Shown: piece after piece, positions 1 through 11,994 of the stretch | Numbering within the stretch: position 1 is the stretch's first letter | How the letters are laid out: each line of letters begins with the position of its first letter | NCBI GenBank assembly: GCA_003415625.1 | Contig: PYIU01000003.1 | Location: forward strand, 5,766,001 to 5,830,000 | Source: Aquanectria penicillioides | Lineage: Eukaryota > Ascomycota > Sordariomycetes > Hypocreales > Nectriaceae | DNA length: 64,000 nucleotides | Direction of reading: 5' to 3' | Position numbers and translations under genes: made by a program | The notes under the pieces: model-generated | Databases searched by the model: none | Seen by the model: the letters and a program-made list of their open reading frames with translations, nothing else | What the model was told of the DNA's origin: nothing

Positions 1-352
1 ATCCGTGTGCTAAGATATAGCGGGGAGATGATATATCGTAAATGGTACGTATACAATGTTCCTATCAAGGAAACTCGCCTCCAAGTGTGCCATAGGCTAA
101 TTATGTTTATAATGTATGTTGTAAGAATGTCAGGGTATCGTTCATCGATAATGATGGTCAGGTAAAGACGACGCTGTTGCTCCAACCCAGACAGTGTGAA
201 ATGTCGGGCGCATGCACCGGGTATCAATTGCAATAACAACTTGTTGTAAAGAGCGTGTACTGGGGTGAGGACTCCCCACTCCGTTGGAAACTCAGTGATT
301 AACCAAAAGCGATTCTCGGGTGGCATCGACATCGCATATGAGCATAGCCACT
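1..352. other. Intergenic, 3' side of the first gene
   Basis: No open frame or RNA gene could be supported here. It lies directly downstream of the minus-strand gene ending at 353 and probably holds its 3' UTR. Confidence 0.5.
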
Positions 353-2869
353 TCATCTGAGACGTTTTCCATCCAGGAATTTGGGACTGGTTCCTTCGTA
401 GTACTGATCCTGATACTGCATAGCTTTTCTTGCTTGATATTCTGCCTTCTCATCTTCGTCCAGGCTGAATGCTTTCTTCAACCAACCAAAGGCGCTCTTC
501 TTCTTTTTCAGACGTTTTCCTCCGGCTTGCGTGGTTGCTCGAGAGGTGACAGTGGCAGCATCATCATACGTTGCAGTAGTTACGCTGCTCAAAGTGCTCA
601 TGCCACCCATGCGGGAAGGCTGTTGACGCACATGGCCTGGAAAGTACCCGGATGGGTGGGATTGCAGATTCTGGGCGTCAGCAGTGTGAGGTCGTTGCTG
701 AAGAGGAGAGTGGGGTGATGCGCGAACAGGATGGTAAAACTGCTGCTGTTCAGAATGCGGTGAGGACATCAGTTGAGGGTGAATGGGAACAGTGAAATCG
801 GCATGGGAGCTTGCACGAGGTAACCGATGTTGATGAAATGCTTCCATGTCAGAGGCGTAGGCAGAATCGGGAACCTGAGACAATGCTGTTTTTGGTGTGC
901 GGTCAGCAGTTGTTGGGCGGAGCATTCTCGCCTCCACACTTCTCGGTGGTATCTGGATCGATTCTGGAGGTGTTGTGCGCTGCCGTAAAGATGTCCTCTT
1001 CTGTAAAAACCCTCCTTGGGCCTGATGTCCCTGTGGAGGCGACTGCGCCTGGGGTTGAGCCCGAGACTGAGGCCGCGACTGTGGTCGCGACTGTGGCCTT
1101 GATTGAGGCCTGGACTGCGGCCTGGACTGCGGCCTAGACTGGGGTCTTGGAGAAGGGATCGTTTGAGACCTAGACTGAGGCCTCGGGGGAGGCATCGTTT
1201 GAGATCTAGACTGAGGTCTCAATTGCATATTCACTTGGGGCATGAGCTGAGGTGGTGACCCCCCTTTGACCATTGGAGAAGGAAGAGGCTCAGGAAGTTG
1301 AGGCGTATACGTCCGTGGTTGAAGAATATACAGCGGGCCATCGTCAAACCCGCCTTGGGAGTCCGCGGCGTCGGTTTCCGGCTTCTTGGGCGGCTCATTT
1401 TTCGTTTTTTCTTCAGTTGATATTATCTTAGGTGTACCACTGTAGACGGTTGGGGAGAGGGTTGGAAGTTCGATCTCGGGAACAGGAGCCGGTGCCTGTG
1501 CCGGTGCTGGTGACAGGGCAAGGGTTGGGGGAGGTGGGGGTGCCGCTGGTCGAAAGCTGATGCGAGGAGGAAGGAGGGGAGTAGATCCGGGAAGAGGAAA
1601 GTCGCTGAGGGTATCAACCTCGGGGTCCTCAACTCTAGGAGGTTGGAGCGTGTCTGCAGATGCCTCGCTGCGAATACTTGCGACGGGAGTAGTGGATTGG
1701 GGGCGAGAGGGCGTAGGTGACGAGGGTGATGATGGTGATGAGGGAGCTGAATCGTCTTCGTTTGCAGCGGCCTGGACGGGAAGAGAGAAAGGCGGAATAG
1801 TGGCCTGGTTGTGATTAGAGTCATTCACCCGTACAGCCGAATTACGGTGACCTACCCAAGTCTTTCGGCTCACCTCACCGGCCGTCTTCTCCATCTCAGC
1901 AACAATGGTCATCAACTTGATGATTAGCCCGTTCAAGTCTTGGGCTTGGTTGTTGAGATCATCAAAGGCGTTGAGCCAGCCATCGGCATTCCCCTTCATA
2001 GCCTGATAGATTTTGTTCAAATCAAGAGCGGATTGTGGCCAATCATTGTCCTTCTGAGCGTTCAGCCAGTCCATAAAGGCTTCGCTAGATCGAAGGCCCG
2101 CGTCGATGTCGTCGTCCCATTGTTTCATAGCAGCATTGGTTCGAGCCAAGATGTGGTCAATCTTCTCATTGCCAGCCAAAATTTGGGCCCGAAAGTTGCG
2201 GTCTTCGAGCATCCCCTCAAAGGCGTGGCGGTTGCCCATGGGTAGCTGAAGATGGGAAATGCGCTCTGTGAGATCTTGGTGAGCTTGAGCGAAGTCTTCA
2301 AGCATAACCTCGAGGAACTCGTCCACTTCGTCAATGTGGCCTTGCAGGATGGACACAACCTGAGAGTTGTCCGCGGCCAGGCCATTCAGGAGCAAGTATA
2401 CACCGAACGTGATTTGGGAAATCAACTTGTAGACTTCGTGCTGTTCCTGACCAGGACGATACCGCCACGGAGTATCGAAGGGTTCATCCTCAGCTCCTTG
2501 CTCAATGAGTTTCTCTCTGCGACCTTTTGCGTCAAGGTCTCTCAACTTCGGCTTTCCTGGGCCAGTTTGGCTATTAGTCACTTCCAGCAAAGATTCGGCA
2601 AAGGCTTCCTGCATAGATGGAACTGGGTGACGGGGAATGTTTTGGTCTGTGGATATGTGCCTTTCGGAGAGATCGACCTCATCCTTATCGAGATTCGAAA
2701 AGGAACGGTCCGATGCAGTGGCCGGTCCATCTTCCGAAGTAGGCACGAGGACGATGCGCAAGTCGCTGGGCTTGTCGAAGGTCAGAGGTGCGAGCGTGCT
2801 AGGAGGCACAGTGGCGGTGCTGGTACCCGAGAGGGTAAGTTTTGACATAGGTCGAAGGGTGGGCAACAT
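353..2869 (-). CDS. Low-complexity, coiled-coil-like fungal protein of unknown function
   Basis: An uninterrupted 838-codon frame beginning at ATG 2869. I do not recognise the family. Residues about 1-140 are polar. Residues about 140-350 are rich in Leu/Ile/Gln/Asp and look largely alpha-helical, suggesting a structured core. About residues 370-720 are low-complexity Pro/Ser/Gln, including a tandem R-P-Q-S repeat of seven or more copies. The C-terminus carries a strongly basic patch (KRLKKKKS) followed by an aromatic segment FGWLKKAF, which could be a nuclear signal or membrane-contact patch. Codon use and lack of stops over 2.5 kb argue that it is real; antisense frames are shadows. A cytoskeletal, signalling or polarity scaffold is possible, but nothing in the sequence proves this. 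Confidence 0.8.
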   Translation of the reverse strand: MLPTLRPMSKLTLSGTSTATVPPSTLAPLTFDKPSDLRIVLVPTSEDGPATASDRSFSNLDKDEVDLSERHISTDQNIPRHPVPSMQEAFAESLLEVTNSQTGPGKPKLRDLDAKGRREKLIEQGAEDEPFDTPWRYRPGQEQHEVYKLISQITFGVYLLLNGLAADNSQVVSILQGHIDEVDEFLEVMLEDFAQAHQDLTERISHLQLPMGNRHAFEGMLEDRNFRAQILAGNEKIDHILARTNAAMKQWDDDIDAGLRSSEAFMDWLNAQKDNDWPQSALDLNKIYQAMKGNADGWLNAFDDLNNQAQDLNGLIIKLMTIVAEMEKTAGEVSRKTWVGHRNSAVRVNDSNHNQATIPPFSLPVQAAANEDDSAPSSPSSPSSPTPSRPQSTTPVASIRSEASADTLQPPRVEDPEVDTLSDFPLPGSTPLLPPRISFRPAAPPPPPTLALSPAPAQAPAPVPEIELPTLSPTVYSGTPKIISTEEKTKNEPPKKPETDAADSQGGFDDGPLYILQPRTYTPQLPEPLPSPMVKGGSPPQLMPQVNMQLRPQSRSQTMPPPRPQSRSQTIPSPRPQSRPQSRPQSRPQSRPQSRPQSRPQSRAQPQAQSPPQGHQAQGGFLQKRTSLRQRTTPPESIQIPPRSVEARMLRPTTADRTPKTALSQVPDSAYASDMEAFHQHRLPRASSHADFTVPIHPQLMSSPHSEQQQFYHPVRASPHSPLQQRPHTADAQNLQSHPSGYFPGHVRQQPSRMGGMSTLSSVTTATYDDAATVTSRATTQAGGKRLKKKKSAFGWLKKAFSLDEDEKAEYQARKAMQYQDQYYEGTSPKFLDGKRLR

Positions 2870-5800
2870 GGTGGCGGCCGAGGAAAGGTTGCGTGGAAGG
2901 GAAAATCGAAGGGCTGCGGGTAGCCGTGCCCTCGTTGGACGAGCAGGCGGAGAGGCGTGGCGGAGGCGGTTGTTGAACGTGGGTGTGCGACGTTGTAGTG
3001 GTCTGCGTCTAGGGGTGCTGCGAAGTGCAACCAGAGGAACAAATGAATGGAGATTGTTGGTTGAAGAAAGAGTTGGCTATTAGCGCATCGCGAGAGCCGC
3101 CAGGAGCCAGAGTTCAGATGATGGCGAGCGCCATCATACTCTCAAAGTCGTCCCGAGGCGGTTGTGAAACTCTTGAGGAGGGGCGGTGGTGTGGGCGCGG
3201 GCCTATGGCGAATCGTCTCGGGACGTTGAGGATATTGACGAGAGCGAACGAGGTGACGTTAGGTGAGTGCAGGTGAGGCTCGATAGGAAAGAGATCGGCG
3301 GGACAAAAAAACGACTCGAGGCTGCGAGCTGTGTAGTTTATCTATAGCACCGAGCTGCAAAGGGGAGGATCATCAGCTGATCAGGGACCTCATTAGGTCC
3401 CGAGCAGATGCGTCGGTTGGTTCTTGACAATCCGGGGTAACCGCCGACCACGGTGATGATCCGCTGCTGCAAGTGGGAGATTCCCAAGCCAGCAGACGAT
3501 ACGGGGGGTAGAGGGCGAGAGGGGGGCGAGAGAGGAGGAGAGTAGGTAATAGAGGAAAGGAGGACGAGGGGAGTACGTTAAGAATAAAAGAAGGCGAAGA
3601 TTTGCCCGGCCCAGAATGACAAAGACCAGGTAGAAAGATGCTAGATGCAAGGTGGGCAAGGTAAGGCAAGGCAAGGTAAGGATGAAAAGAGAGGGGGAGG
3701 CGTGGGCTGGACTGGATGAATCCATGACACTGAGAGGGAAGCCAGTTGGTTCAGAAGCCCGCCTGTGGCCACGGAAGCGTTCCTTCCCTGGGCTACCTCG
3801 TCCTTCGTTCGTCCCTAGCCTATCCGCCGACCCTCGTCCTCGTCCTCGTCCTCTCCTCGGCCCTTGCGCTTTCCGCCTCTGCCATTTAGTCTGTGGGTTC
3901 CCCGGGTGGGCTGCTTCCCACCCCAGCAAAAGAGACAGTTACAGACGACGTGCACTTGCCTTGCTGCGCGGGTGCGATGCTGGCATGAGAATGTGCGTGT
4001 GCGTGTGCGTGTATGTATGTGCTCGCGCCAGAGAGTGTCAATCCTTCTCACTGTATCTTCCGTCCTTGCCTATCCTCACTGGTTCCTTCCCTCTTTCTCA
4101 CTCTCTCTCTCTCTCTCTCTCCCACTTACTTACCCTCACTCGGTCCCCTGAGCCTGAACCACGCCAGCAACCAACCTCCGCCAACGGCGCTCTTGGCGCG
4201 CTCAGCGCACTAGACTTGACTGGGCTCAAGTGCCCTGTGGCGGCCCCTCCGCCCCTTGAAAGCCCCCTGTCGCCATCTCCACCAAAGGCCACTGAGGGGC
4301 CTCTACACATCCACTGAACGTGACTGGGCTTCAGCAGCCCAGCGAAGCCACTGCAGGCTACCGAGTAGCCACTTGGAGCCACTTGGGCCACACTCGCGCC
4401 AATGCGACCTGGCCTTGCCCTGTCCAAGTGCGATGCTAAAATGTTAATACCAAAAATGGGGACTATGTGCAAACATAATTAACAGTGGGTAGGGATGCCA
4501 ATTGCGAAAAATGGTGGGGGGGCGACGATGTGTCTACCCCCATCCATGGTAATGATGCGCTGGTCCTCGTGCTCTTGTGTGGGTTGTAGCCGCTGTGCAG
4601 ACTGCTAAATTGGGAACAAGAGACCCTCCAATGGCCCCAGAGTTTGTGATCGAGGCCCTGGAGGCAATCCTCGCGTGGGCCTGGATGTGCCTGGGAGGCC
4701 TTCCCAAAAGTTTGACTTTTATTATTATTATTATTGCTCCGTATTTTTTTTTTTTTACTCCAACGCATCCTTCAGGGGCAACGTGATTGGAGATGGGGAA
4801 CTTGTGCTCGAGATGAGAAATGAGAGGCAACAGACGAGATTGGATGAGCATTGAATTGAGTCACCCTCCATCATTTAGTGATGACCACCCGCAGAATCAG
4901 CGACCTGGAAACATTGGCACAAACAAAGCGCGAGGCCAGTAAACAACGGGAAACATGGATCTAGATCTGCCGAGGTTTCTTTGGTGAGTGGGTGTGCGTG
5001 GCTCTGCGCGTGAAGCGTGCCGGCGGGAGGGATGGGATGGTGTGGTCTTTTACCCATTCCCGGCTCATGGGTTGCATTGGGAGCTTGATTAGGTACAAAC
5101 CAAGGCGAGGAAAAATCAATACTGCTACACTAATGTCGAGCCGAGAAAAATAAAGACTCCCGTCTGGACAGAGTGATCGGCCGCTATCGCACGATGGGTT
5201 GGTTCCCTAGTTTTTCAGAAGATGAATTAAAGCTACCGCGTTTGTCCCATCCATGCATTACCGGTACATCTGCCATCTCCCTTTGCCTCTGCCCTTCTTT
5301 TTCTTCCAACCCCATCCCGTATTCTTCCCCATCCTCAGTGCAACGCCGGTAATTAACAGACCTGGTTATCGGTTCAAAATGAAGCACGCGTGCACACCCA
5401 ATCTTTCTAGACAAAAAATCAGAGCCTCTCGTCTCGTTAGCTCAGGGGCCTGCAGATGCACAACCTGATCTTGCACATCGGCCCCCATGTCGCCTGTCGC
5501 CCGGCCCCCCCCTGGGGCCAATCTTTTCGCCTGGCCCAGGCTTCTCGAGCACCTCTCGGATAGTCTGGGGTGGCTTGTTGACGGGCCTCGACGGCCTCGA
5601 GCCTGGCCAGCCATTTCCAGGCCCAAACCAGAACGGGCCCATACTAGCCAGGATGGTCCCGGGCTCTAATCCAGGTGCGTGGCTTACGCTGGTACGCGGA
5701 TCGGGTAATTGGCCCAAACTTGGCGCTGTCAAAGGGGAAAGGGGCTTGAAATCGATCGGAACTTGTCAGTTTGGTCTGCTCCTCGTTTATTAAAATCATC

Positions 5801-7446
5801 CACTTCGTCATCTGCCAATCTGCAAATCGCACATTGCCGTATGCAGCGGGCGCCGTTGTTCCTTTCTTCCACCAGCCCGGTGCCCAGCCCACCCCGACTC
5901 CGAACCCGAACTGGAGATGACCGACTGCTGGGACTGGGGGGACCCGTGGCTCGACAGCGCCAGCCTGCAGGGGGAACCTCCTTGGCCCATCTAGAGCTAC
6001 TGTAGTCGCTAAGGAGTGACAGGTCAAGACAAACCACCCACCAGCATCAGCGCCTTGATGGCATGAGATGGCATGAGATACTGGTCGATTCTGTCATGAG
6101 CACGGTTCATTTCGGCCGGGAGACCTGCGTGCGAACTGCGCTACGACTTTGCGCACAGAAGTTTTCCAACTCATTTGTGGTACAGCTGCTCGCCATGCTC
6201 CATGAAGGGATGGAGGGGAGAACCGCGTCAAGAAGACGCTTGCTTCTATTTTATTTTATTTTTCAGCGCGCTCACCTCTTTCACGAATACCGCCCCAGTT
6301 GGAGATGCTTCAGGTTCGATAACCTTAGCTACCAGCAGCGGTGGGTGAGGTGAACCCTCAGCTCGGTGGGTGAGCTGACCGAGCTGATAGCTCGTCTCGT
6401 TGGTTTGAGACAATGGTCAATGGCAAGTTTCTGTGTGAGAAGTGCTATTCCAGCTTGTCTATTGACGATAGTGCGAAGTACAATGACAGTAACTACATGG
6501 TCTATTATTTCCGGATTGTATCCACACATCTGAGCCAAGTTGTGTCCATGCCTTCAATTTTCCTGAACCGGGACGCGCAAGCTGACGGCGTCAACAGTGG
6601 CGCCGAATCACCTTTTTATGACACGGACGCGCGCCCTGCTTGCCGCCGACAACCCGATGGGCCTTCAAAACGCTGCGGTGACGGGGCAGCGATGCGACAT
6701 CGATGCGTGCGACGAGGGCTAGAATCAGGACTCAACCGCTCAGAAACAAGGTAGGTACCTATGCAGATGCGACAGTGTAAGACCAAGAATCAAAGTGTCG
6801 GTGCCAAGGACGGGCCAAGTAGCTGTCACTTGGCTGCAGGAATAGGATAGGGTCTTCTGCGTCAGTGCCAGCCAGGCCGCAAGCTCAGCCAGGCAAATGG
6901 ACGATGCACAATGAGTTGTCAAGCCTGCTGCGGCTGATGGATGAGATGGCCCGTCTTCTAGAATTGCCAATGGCCAGGGCACAGCCCAACGGGATCAATG
7001 ATATCTTTCTCGCGTTTCCAAGCGCAAACCCTAATCACCATCCCTCGCGTCCATCATCTCCATCATGTCCAATTTGGGTTACGTCTCGGTCACGTTTCCC
7101 CAGCTGAGTTGCGCCTCCGACGTTGAGCACCCAGTTACGCTAAGCCACGGCGCGCAGCCCATCAGCGCCAGCACCAGCACCAGCACCAGCACCAGCACCG
7201 CCAACGCGCCAACCCACCGCCCACCCAGACCCAACCCACTGCACCCACACTGCCGCCCCCAGGCCAAGGCCAACGGGTAACGGCACCACCGCACCGCATT
7301 GCATTGATTGCAACCCACTTATCCATCGTCGTCATCGCAATCCCAGCATTTTTCCCTCCTCTAACCACCTCGTCTCCTCTCGCATACCTATACAATCGTC
7401 TGCGAGACGGCTCTTGGGAGCAATTCAACAACTACCACTCGCTGCA
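2870..7446. other. Long intergenic region with simple repeats, no supported gene
   Basis: About 4.6 kb without a convincing coding region; the frames seen are short, overlap on both strands and show no family signature. It contains several microsatellites: a GCAAGGTAAG-type repeat near 3648-3680, TCG/CCT triplets near 3835-3855, a GTGTGC tract near 3990-4020, a TC run near 4098-4122, and a CAGCAC hexamer array near 7165-7200. It should hold the promoters of the flanking genes: the minus-strand gene to the left and the plus-strand gene starting at 7447. Confidence 0.6.
7165..7200. repeat. (CAGCAC)n microsatellite
   Basis: A short tandem array of the hexamer CAGCAC, or trinucleotide-like CAG/CAC units, in the likely promoter or 5' UTR of the membrane-protein gene starting at 7447. 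Confidence 0.7.
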
Positions 7447-8454
7447 ATGGCTCCCAAAAACCCCTTCAAGTTCGGCACCGACCTCTGGGACCCGTCCAAT
7501 CGCTTCGAGACGTCGTGGCTGTTGAGTCCCTGGGCCCTGTTTGCCTGTCGCGCAGTTATCGTAAGTTGGCTTCACTCCCTTCCCCCGCTGGTCCCCGCCG
7601 GTTTTCCTTGTCGCGTTGTGAATGGGATCAACCTGCGCGCTTGCGCACGTTTGTTTTTTGCTCTTGCAGCTGCTGATATGCCGTCTCCGACTTGACAGTG
7701 CCTCTACACCTTCGTCACTCGTTTCTTCATCATTGGCTACACCTGCACCCACGATGAGCTCGGCGGCTGTCTCAACGTTCGCCAGTCCTTCTCCTACTTC
7801 ACCTACCTGACCTTCTGGGGCCTCCAATTCTACTTCCTCGTCGCTTCGATTCATACATTCACCTACGCCCGCACCGGTCGCCCGCTCCTCGACAGGTTCC
7901 CTCGCCCGCTGCAGGCTCTCCAGTCCCTGTACTACAGCACCATCGTCACGTACCCGTTCCTCGTCACCATTGTGTACTGGGGCGTTCTCTACAGCGGTCC
8001 ATGGTTTTCTGTCGATTTCACCGCGTGGTCGAACGTGAGCCAGCATGGTCTCAACAGCTTGTTTGCGCTGTTTGAGGTTTTCATCTCCCGCACGAACCCG
8101 CCCCTTTGGGTCCATATTCCGTTCTTAATCCTCATCCTTGCCATGTACCTCGCCCTCGCCTACATCACATATGCTGCCCAAGGATGGTATGTATACAACT
8201 TCCTCGACTACCAAAAGATCGGCGGTCGCGGAATCGTTGCCGCGTACATCATTGGCATTGCCGTTGGAATTGTCATCATCTTCTGCATCGTTTGGTGTGT
8301 CATCTGGGCTCGCAGGTGGGTCACTGAAACCAAGTTGGGTATGGAAGGCAAGTTCGCTGAGCAGCCTGCCAACAACGACACCGAGATGAATGCCATTGAG
8401 AACAAGTACGCTACGGGTCCTACGTCTGAGACGCCTGACCGTGTGTACAACTGA
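7447..8454 (+). CDS. Multi-pass membrane protein, possibly FAR-17a/AIG1- or rolling-stone-like
   Basis: Two exons, 7447-7560 and 7699-8454, give 289 aa. The intron 7561-7698 has a GTAAGT donor and a TTGACAG acceptor and preserves the frame. The protein starts MAPKNPFKFG and has about six hydrophobic segments, including stretches near residues 30-55, 70-95, 115-135, 165-185 and 200-240. The C-terminal tail is hydrophilic. The pattern (short N-terminal segment, W/F/Y-rich helices, acidic tail) resembles fungal members of the FAR-17a/AIG1 or rolling-stone group, but no catalytic residue stands out and this assignment is weak. An alternative upstream acceptor near 7669 would put the reading out of frame. 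Gene existence is well supported; function is not. Confidence 0.78.
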
Positions 8455-8881
8455 TTGCTGTGTGTGTTTTGATGGTGTCCTTCGAGTATGGCCATTTGGG
8501 GTAGATGTGGCGGCGTTTGGTCGGCGGCATCCTGTTTTAGGCATGCGTAGTGTGTCATCTGTGGATTACATACATGTATAATCGCATCGTTAGAATACCC
8601 AGTAGTGTGAGAATTGGCTTGGATCACGGCTTTGGAGTAATGCATAATTCACAATGAAGTTCCTATCTAGTTTCCAAGGTCCATGTAAGCGGCCCATAAA
8701 GTGAAGTAAATACCGAGCACAAAGGCAACTCAAATAGATAGATTATTATGTCGTACGCGTCACTCATTGCTATATATATAAATTATATGGCCTCGGTCCA
8801 TCATACATATACAATTACACAGCTCTCACCTATCTCCTGGGAACGAGCAGCCAAGCAATCCGTCGCGGGAGGACGTGAAAT
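8455..8881. other. Convergent intergenic region
   Basis: Space between two converging genes. It is AT-rich with TATATATA-like tracts near 8771-8795 and probably contains both 3' UTRs. No gene seen. Confidence 0.5.
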
Positions 8882-10927
8882 CTAACACTTGAGCATAAGT
8901 CCCCGCCGTCGTTCCGACTCACGAATCTCAAACATAACCTGGATGCCAACAAAAAGACAGCCGCAGGCAGCAAGAATAAAGAAAACACCTGGGAGTCATG
9001 AGTCATGTTAGCAGCCAATTCTCGTCAAATTCATAGGGGTGGCATGTTAAAACGTACCCGACCAAGTGTGCAAAATACTGTGCACAATGGTTTGCAAACC
9101 GTCTAGACCAACGGCGAAACCCACCAAGTTGGCAGAAATCATCATCAATACATTGAACACGCTGCCCACGCAGCAAAGCATTCGGTATTCGGTAGGCCTG
9201 TTCTCCCACTTCCGCTTGGGGAAGAGCCAAGCTGCGATCCACTCTGGAAGCATGAACAGGACAATCAGCCATCCCCAGATGAGGAGGCGTAGTTTGATGT
9301 CGTGCCACAAAGCGACAAAGGTAAAGACCAGGAGGAATGTCACGATCGACCGCGCAGTGTTTCGCCAATCGCGAAATGATGATCCTCCCAGCGGAATATA
9401 GATGTACCGGATAAGCCAGCGGTTGTAAGAACGGTGCCATGCTCGCCAGAACAGTTGCGTACTGAAGTTGTTGCTGACACATCGGACCATGTTCTCCGGT
9501 GGGTCTATGCCATCGATGAGGGCCCAAAGGCGGAAGAGCCTCCACGGAAGTAGAAGCTTCAACCAGATAATGTGCAGGTTCAAAAAGGACAAAAGGCTGA
9601 GTTGGGCGGCTGTGTAGGATGTCCAGTCCGGGCCAGCTCTGGTAATTGCGTTGACATAGTTAAAATGGAGAATCACTTCCATTGCAAGGAACACTCCGAG
9701 AAATCGGATAGCGTAGCGGATAGTACGCGGTCTCTCAATGCTAGTAGCACGGTACTTTTGCTGCGAGATGTAATCATTAAATGTGACGATTGGGCCAGTC
9801 AAGTACAGCGGGCCATAGATAGCATAGCCAATGTAGTTGCGAAATGAGAAGTCTTTCACGTCAGCGGGGATGGAAACCCGGTCTCGCTCTGAGAGATTCG
9901 CAGGGTCCAGCTGTTTCTTCTTTGACGCATTAGTTCATGGCCGGGCAAAAGGGGTGAGAATAGATGTCGACCAACCTCTAGGGCATTGGAATTGCCTCGG
10001 TCGAGGCTCCAGTAGTAATCCAGGTTAAAGCTGATGAGTCGCAAGATAGTAAAGTTGAACAGAACCTCCCAGCGTACCAGCAATCCCTTGAAGCTATCGA
10101 GCCAGGCACCAAACTGCATAAGTTCAGATTCAACCGGCCTTAGCTCGTTGCCAACGACGGCCATTACCGGAGGCGAAATGTGACTAGCAATGCTCCTGAA
10201 GTGGTAGCCATTGAAGAGTTCGTTGGCAAACAATGTGCAAACATTGAACACCCACGTAGCCAGAGGCACATGTTTTCGAGGCAGCTTCGTGGCCAGTTGG
10301 TAATTGATGCAGAGGATCGTAAAGACTTTGAATGCCGAGATTCCATGCAGGATCAACAAGAACAAGAATGCGAAGACGAAATCGAAGGACGCTCGTTGGT
10401 CGAGGCGGTTCGGTCCGCTGGTGGCCCTCCCCTTGATCGGGAAAACAAGGTTCCAGATCTTTCTCAGGAGTGGGTGGAAGAGTAGGAGGGAGGCCATGTA
10501 TGGCAAGTTCTTTCGGAAAACATAGTATTGGGCATCGGCGATGTCGATCCTACGGCCAGGAATCCAGCCAGGTGCCAGGTACATTTGGAACTCGTGATAT
10601 CGCGGATCAGATGCTAAGGCAGTGTTAGCTTGAAATATCCAAGGAGAAGCAGGCCTTGGGGGGAAATATACGTTTCGAGACATCGTATGCGACCCAGAAC
10701 ATGTAGGGAACGGCGAAGAGGAAGACGACGTAGTACAAGTAGAACTCGGGAGTGTTCCATTTTGATGGCTGTCCCCGGGGTCGTGCTTTGTGTGAGGATT
10801 CTTTCTTCGAGTCGGGATCGTTTCGCGAATCGATGACGGTCTGGTAGGGAACGGAAGACGAGGTGGTGAAGCGAGTGTCTAGGGTGTCGTGATCGTAGAC
10901 ATGCTTGACAAAGGACAGGAGGCCCAT
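8882..10927 (-). CDS. gup1: MBOAT family O-acyltransferase GUP1 (glycerol uptake / GPI remodelling)
   Basis: Four exons: 10927-10672, 10613-9976, 9910-9058 and 8988-8882. They give 617 aa, the usual size for fungal Gup1. The start MGLLSFVKHVYDHDTLDTRF and the internal pattern are those of Gup1. There are roughly ten to twelve membrane segments, and the MBOAT core lies in exon 3: NFSTQLFWRAWHRSYNRW is followed by the family His in FTFVALWHDI. In yeast, Gup1 resides in the ER and adds a long acyl chain to GPI-anchor lipid; it also affects lipid rafts and wall integrity. The last short exon encodes a final membrane helix and a basic tail ending MLKC. Exon sums keep the frame. Expression is likely constitutive; no special regulatory site was recognised. 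Confidence 0.93.
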
Positions 10928-11994
10928 GGTTGCGAAATGGGGAACAACAGGGAGGTGGCGCTTAGTTCATGGTGTATGGGCGAGGATAAGCGAGATAGCC
11001 GAAAAGGATGCGCGGCCAATATATGCGAGAGTCGCAGTAGGTGCAAACGAAGGGACGAAACTATCGAGAGAAATGCAAAAGGTGATGATGTCGTGGCCTT
11101 GTCGTGGGGTGGCGCTGAATCGAGGGACGGAGACGGAGATGTGGTGTTGAGACCGCCCCCCGGAGAAATAGGGTCGCCCGCACCCGCCACGGATGCATGG
11201 GCCCTAAGCCAAGGTTCGGTACCTACCTAAGGGTGCCCCAGAGTGGAGGCTCAAATCCAGGGGCTAGGGGGCCATTCACACGCACCTTAGGTGGCTTGGC
11301 CATGTTGAGCCCCTGAAGGGACAGCCAGAAATAGCCTAATGGAACCTGTAGGATGGCGAATTAGGAGCCGTATTACTCGCCCGACCCGTCGGCCTAACAG
11401 GCGATTACCGGCCCAGCTAAATCGTGGTTTCTCACCACCAAACTCGTCCTTGACACGCGTTTCTGCTTATTAGGTGTGCTTACCCTAAAGACGTGACATT
11501 TTCTCCTACGGACTTTCCACCGCCGCCACACAATTGTCCTGCTCGCTGGAGCACCCAAATGCGAATTGACAAGGTTCAAGCTGCTTTTTTGTTCTGTTTG
11601 CTATTTTATTTATTTCATTTTTCTTTGTTTTATTGTCTATTTATTTCTGTTATTTTGTTCTTGCAGTTTGCATTTCGCGTCGTCACTCTCTATGGCCGTC
11701 AAGTATACATTGGAATGCGGCACGGCCTTGAAGCGAAATTAAGCCTTCGTTCTCAATACGCCTCTCTTGACCGATACACGTATCGCAACGCCAGTGGAGG
11801 GGTATGGGTCGATTTCTTTCCAAACCAATCCCGAGGCTCGGGTTGCCCCTTGCAAGGAATTAACTCTTATCATTCCGTCCATCTCGCATCGAAGGCTAGA
11901 TGACATACAATACCTAAGCCACCTCCTTTTACCATTTCCTTCGTACCGGCTGTGCTCTGACGCCAGTTGCATGCGATCCCTCGTGTTCCCTGAT
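10928..11994. other. Intergenic: GUP1 promoter and 3' side of a regulator gene
   Basis: No coding region supported. The first part must contain the GUP1 promoter. A pyrimidine/T-rich stretch lies at about 11580-11665. Confidence 0.5.

Noticed and set aside
3652..4317. 221-codon plus-strand frame
   Set aside because: Made of translated microsatellites (VCVCVCVYV, SLSLSLS).
5434..5450. TTAGCTCAGGGG, resembling a tRNA A box
   Set aside because: No matching B box, acceptor stem or anticodon arm follows within a plausible distance.
6309..6324. AGGTTCGATAACCT, resembling a T-arm/B box
   Set aside because: It is a short palindrome; the preceding bases do not form a D or anticodon arm.
7432..8115. 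227-codon minus-strand frame
   Set aside because: It lies antisense to the membrane-protein gene, whose own frame and splice sites are better supported.
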